Of a DNA stretch of 6,140 nucleotides, positions 5,737 through 6,140 are shown in pieces. The number at the start of each line of letters is the position of its first letter. Position 1 is the stretch's first letter. Below the pieces are notes generated by a model. It was given only the letters and a program-made list of their open reading frames with translations, ran no database searches and was not told the DNA's origin. This DNA comes from Thermococci archaeon. GTDB lineage: Archaea; Methanobacteriota_B; Thermococci; Methanofastidiosales; B48-G16. The position numbers and the translations under genes are program-made. The stretch is taken from the NCBI GenBank assembly GCA_003660605.1, contig QMUN01000050.1, forward strand, positions 1-6,140. The letters are read 5' to 3'.

Positions 5737-6140
5737 CTAATCTATCACCTTTTTCTTCCAGATCCCTGTTTCGAAAAAGATTAATGCGATCGCAGTACCA
5801 ACTATGTTGCTCAAAGCCATTCCTATCCACACACCTGTGGAGTTCATACCGAGGTACAGACCGAGGAAATAAGCAAGTGGTATCCTTAATGCCCACAGCC
5901 TTGAAATATCCAGTATCATTGTAGGAACATTATGTCCTGATCCCTGAAATGACGCAACTATCCCACTGAATATTCCAAAGAAGGGAACTCCAATCATCAC
6001 ACATTTGATAAGATTTGCACCTTCATTGACAACATCTGAATTATTTATAAAGATCTTCATTATCTCTGTTCTGAACAAAACAAGGAGTATGGAGCATACC
6101 ACAAGAATGAAAAACATTGCCAGTATTCCTTTCTTCACAG
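5737..6140 (-). CDS. MATE-type multidrug/Na+ antiporter, C-terminal fragment
   Basis: The visible 134 codons are open at the right edge; the first in-frame GTG is internal, so the true start lies outside the window. The fragment is very hydrophobic, with four probable membrane segments (about residues 5-22, 45-65, 85-100 and 105-124 of the visible part), and ends in a basic tail, GIWKKKVID. IGVPFFGIFSGIVASFQGSG, then NVPTMILDISRLWALRIPLA and GVWIGMALSN are characteristic of the last helices of MATE (NorM/DinF) transporters, where 'fqGsG....p' and 'GvWiG...s' recur. These proteins export cationic compounds in exchange for Na+ or H+; substrate and ion are not visible here. The stop (TAG, 5739-5737) abuts the mcm stop with no spacer. 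There is no clear link with replication. Confidence 0.85.
   Translation of the reverse strand, partial: VKKGILAMFFILVVCSILLVLFRTEIMKIFINNSDVVNEGANLIKCVMIGVPFFGIFSGIVASFQGSGHNVPTMILDISRLWALRIPLAYFLGLYLGMNSTGVWIGMALSNIVGTAIALIFFETGIWKKKVID

Noticed and set aside
6136..6138. GTG as start of the MATE gene
   Set aside because: A MATE protein has about 450 residues and twelve helices; the visible part holds only the last few, so the gene continues past the right edge.

Overview
The window looks like a piece of an AT-rich archaeal chromosome, most likely euryarchaeal. The evidence is a Gins23-like gene overlapping an archaeal-type MCM helicase gene, a PRC-barrel mini-protein, and several genes with no Shine-Dalgarno whose start codons lie 26-30 nt after a BRE/TATA-like element, the pattern of leaderless archaeal transcripts. 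I cannot assign a lineage more precisely from the sequence.

Layout. Positions 1-157 (minus) hold the N-terminus of an exported caspase-like (C14 family) protein that runs off the left edge. Positions 158-370 are a regulatory region between divergent genes. It carries two copies of a 20-bp palindromic element, 69 bp apart; one copy sits on the predicted transcription start of the caspase-like gene. Positions 371-2041 (plus) hold a GNAT acetyltransferase with a probable degenerate second GNAT half, a 72-residue PRC-barrel protein with its own probable leaderless promoter, and a PHP-domain phosphoesterase coupled to it by an ATGA overlap. Positions 1992-3245 (minus) encode a threonine synthase-like protein whose 3' end overlaps the PHP gene by 50 bp. 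Positions 3279-5736 (plus) are a two-gene replication operon, Gins23 then MCM, overlapping by 17 bp. Positions 5737-6140 (minus) are the C-terminal end of a MATE-type transporter, whose stop codon directly abuts the MCM stop.

How the genes relate. Gins23 and MCM are parts of the archaeal CMG-like replicative helicase and are almost certainly co-transcribed and translationally coupled. Only 33 bp separate them from the divergent threonine synthase-like gene, and the two predicted core promoters face away from each other across the same DNA, so they should not be occupied at once.

The most unusual item is that threonine synthase-like protein. The fold-type II PLP enzyme body is intact, but the residue expected to be the Schiff-base lysine is arginine (R84), and a PadR-like winged helix is fused to the C-terminus. 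I infer a retired enzyme turned ligand-sensing transcription factor, with its own divergent promoter, and therefore possibly the gins23-mcm promoter, as the obvious first target. This is inference and needs testing. I saw no CRISPR array, rRNA, tRNA or transposon.
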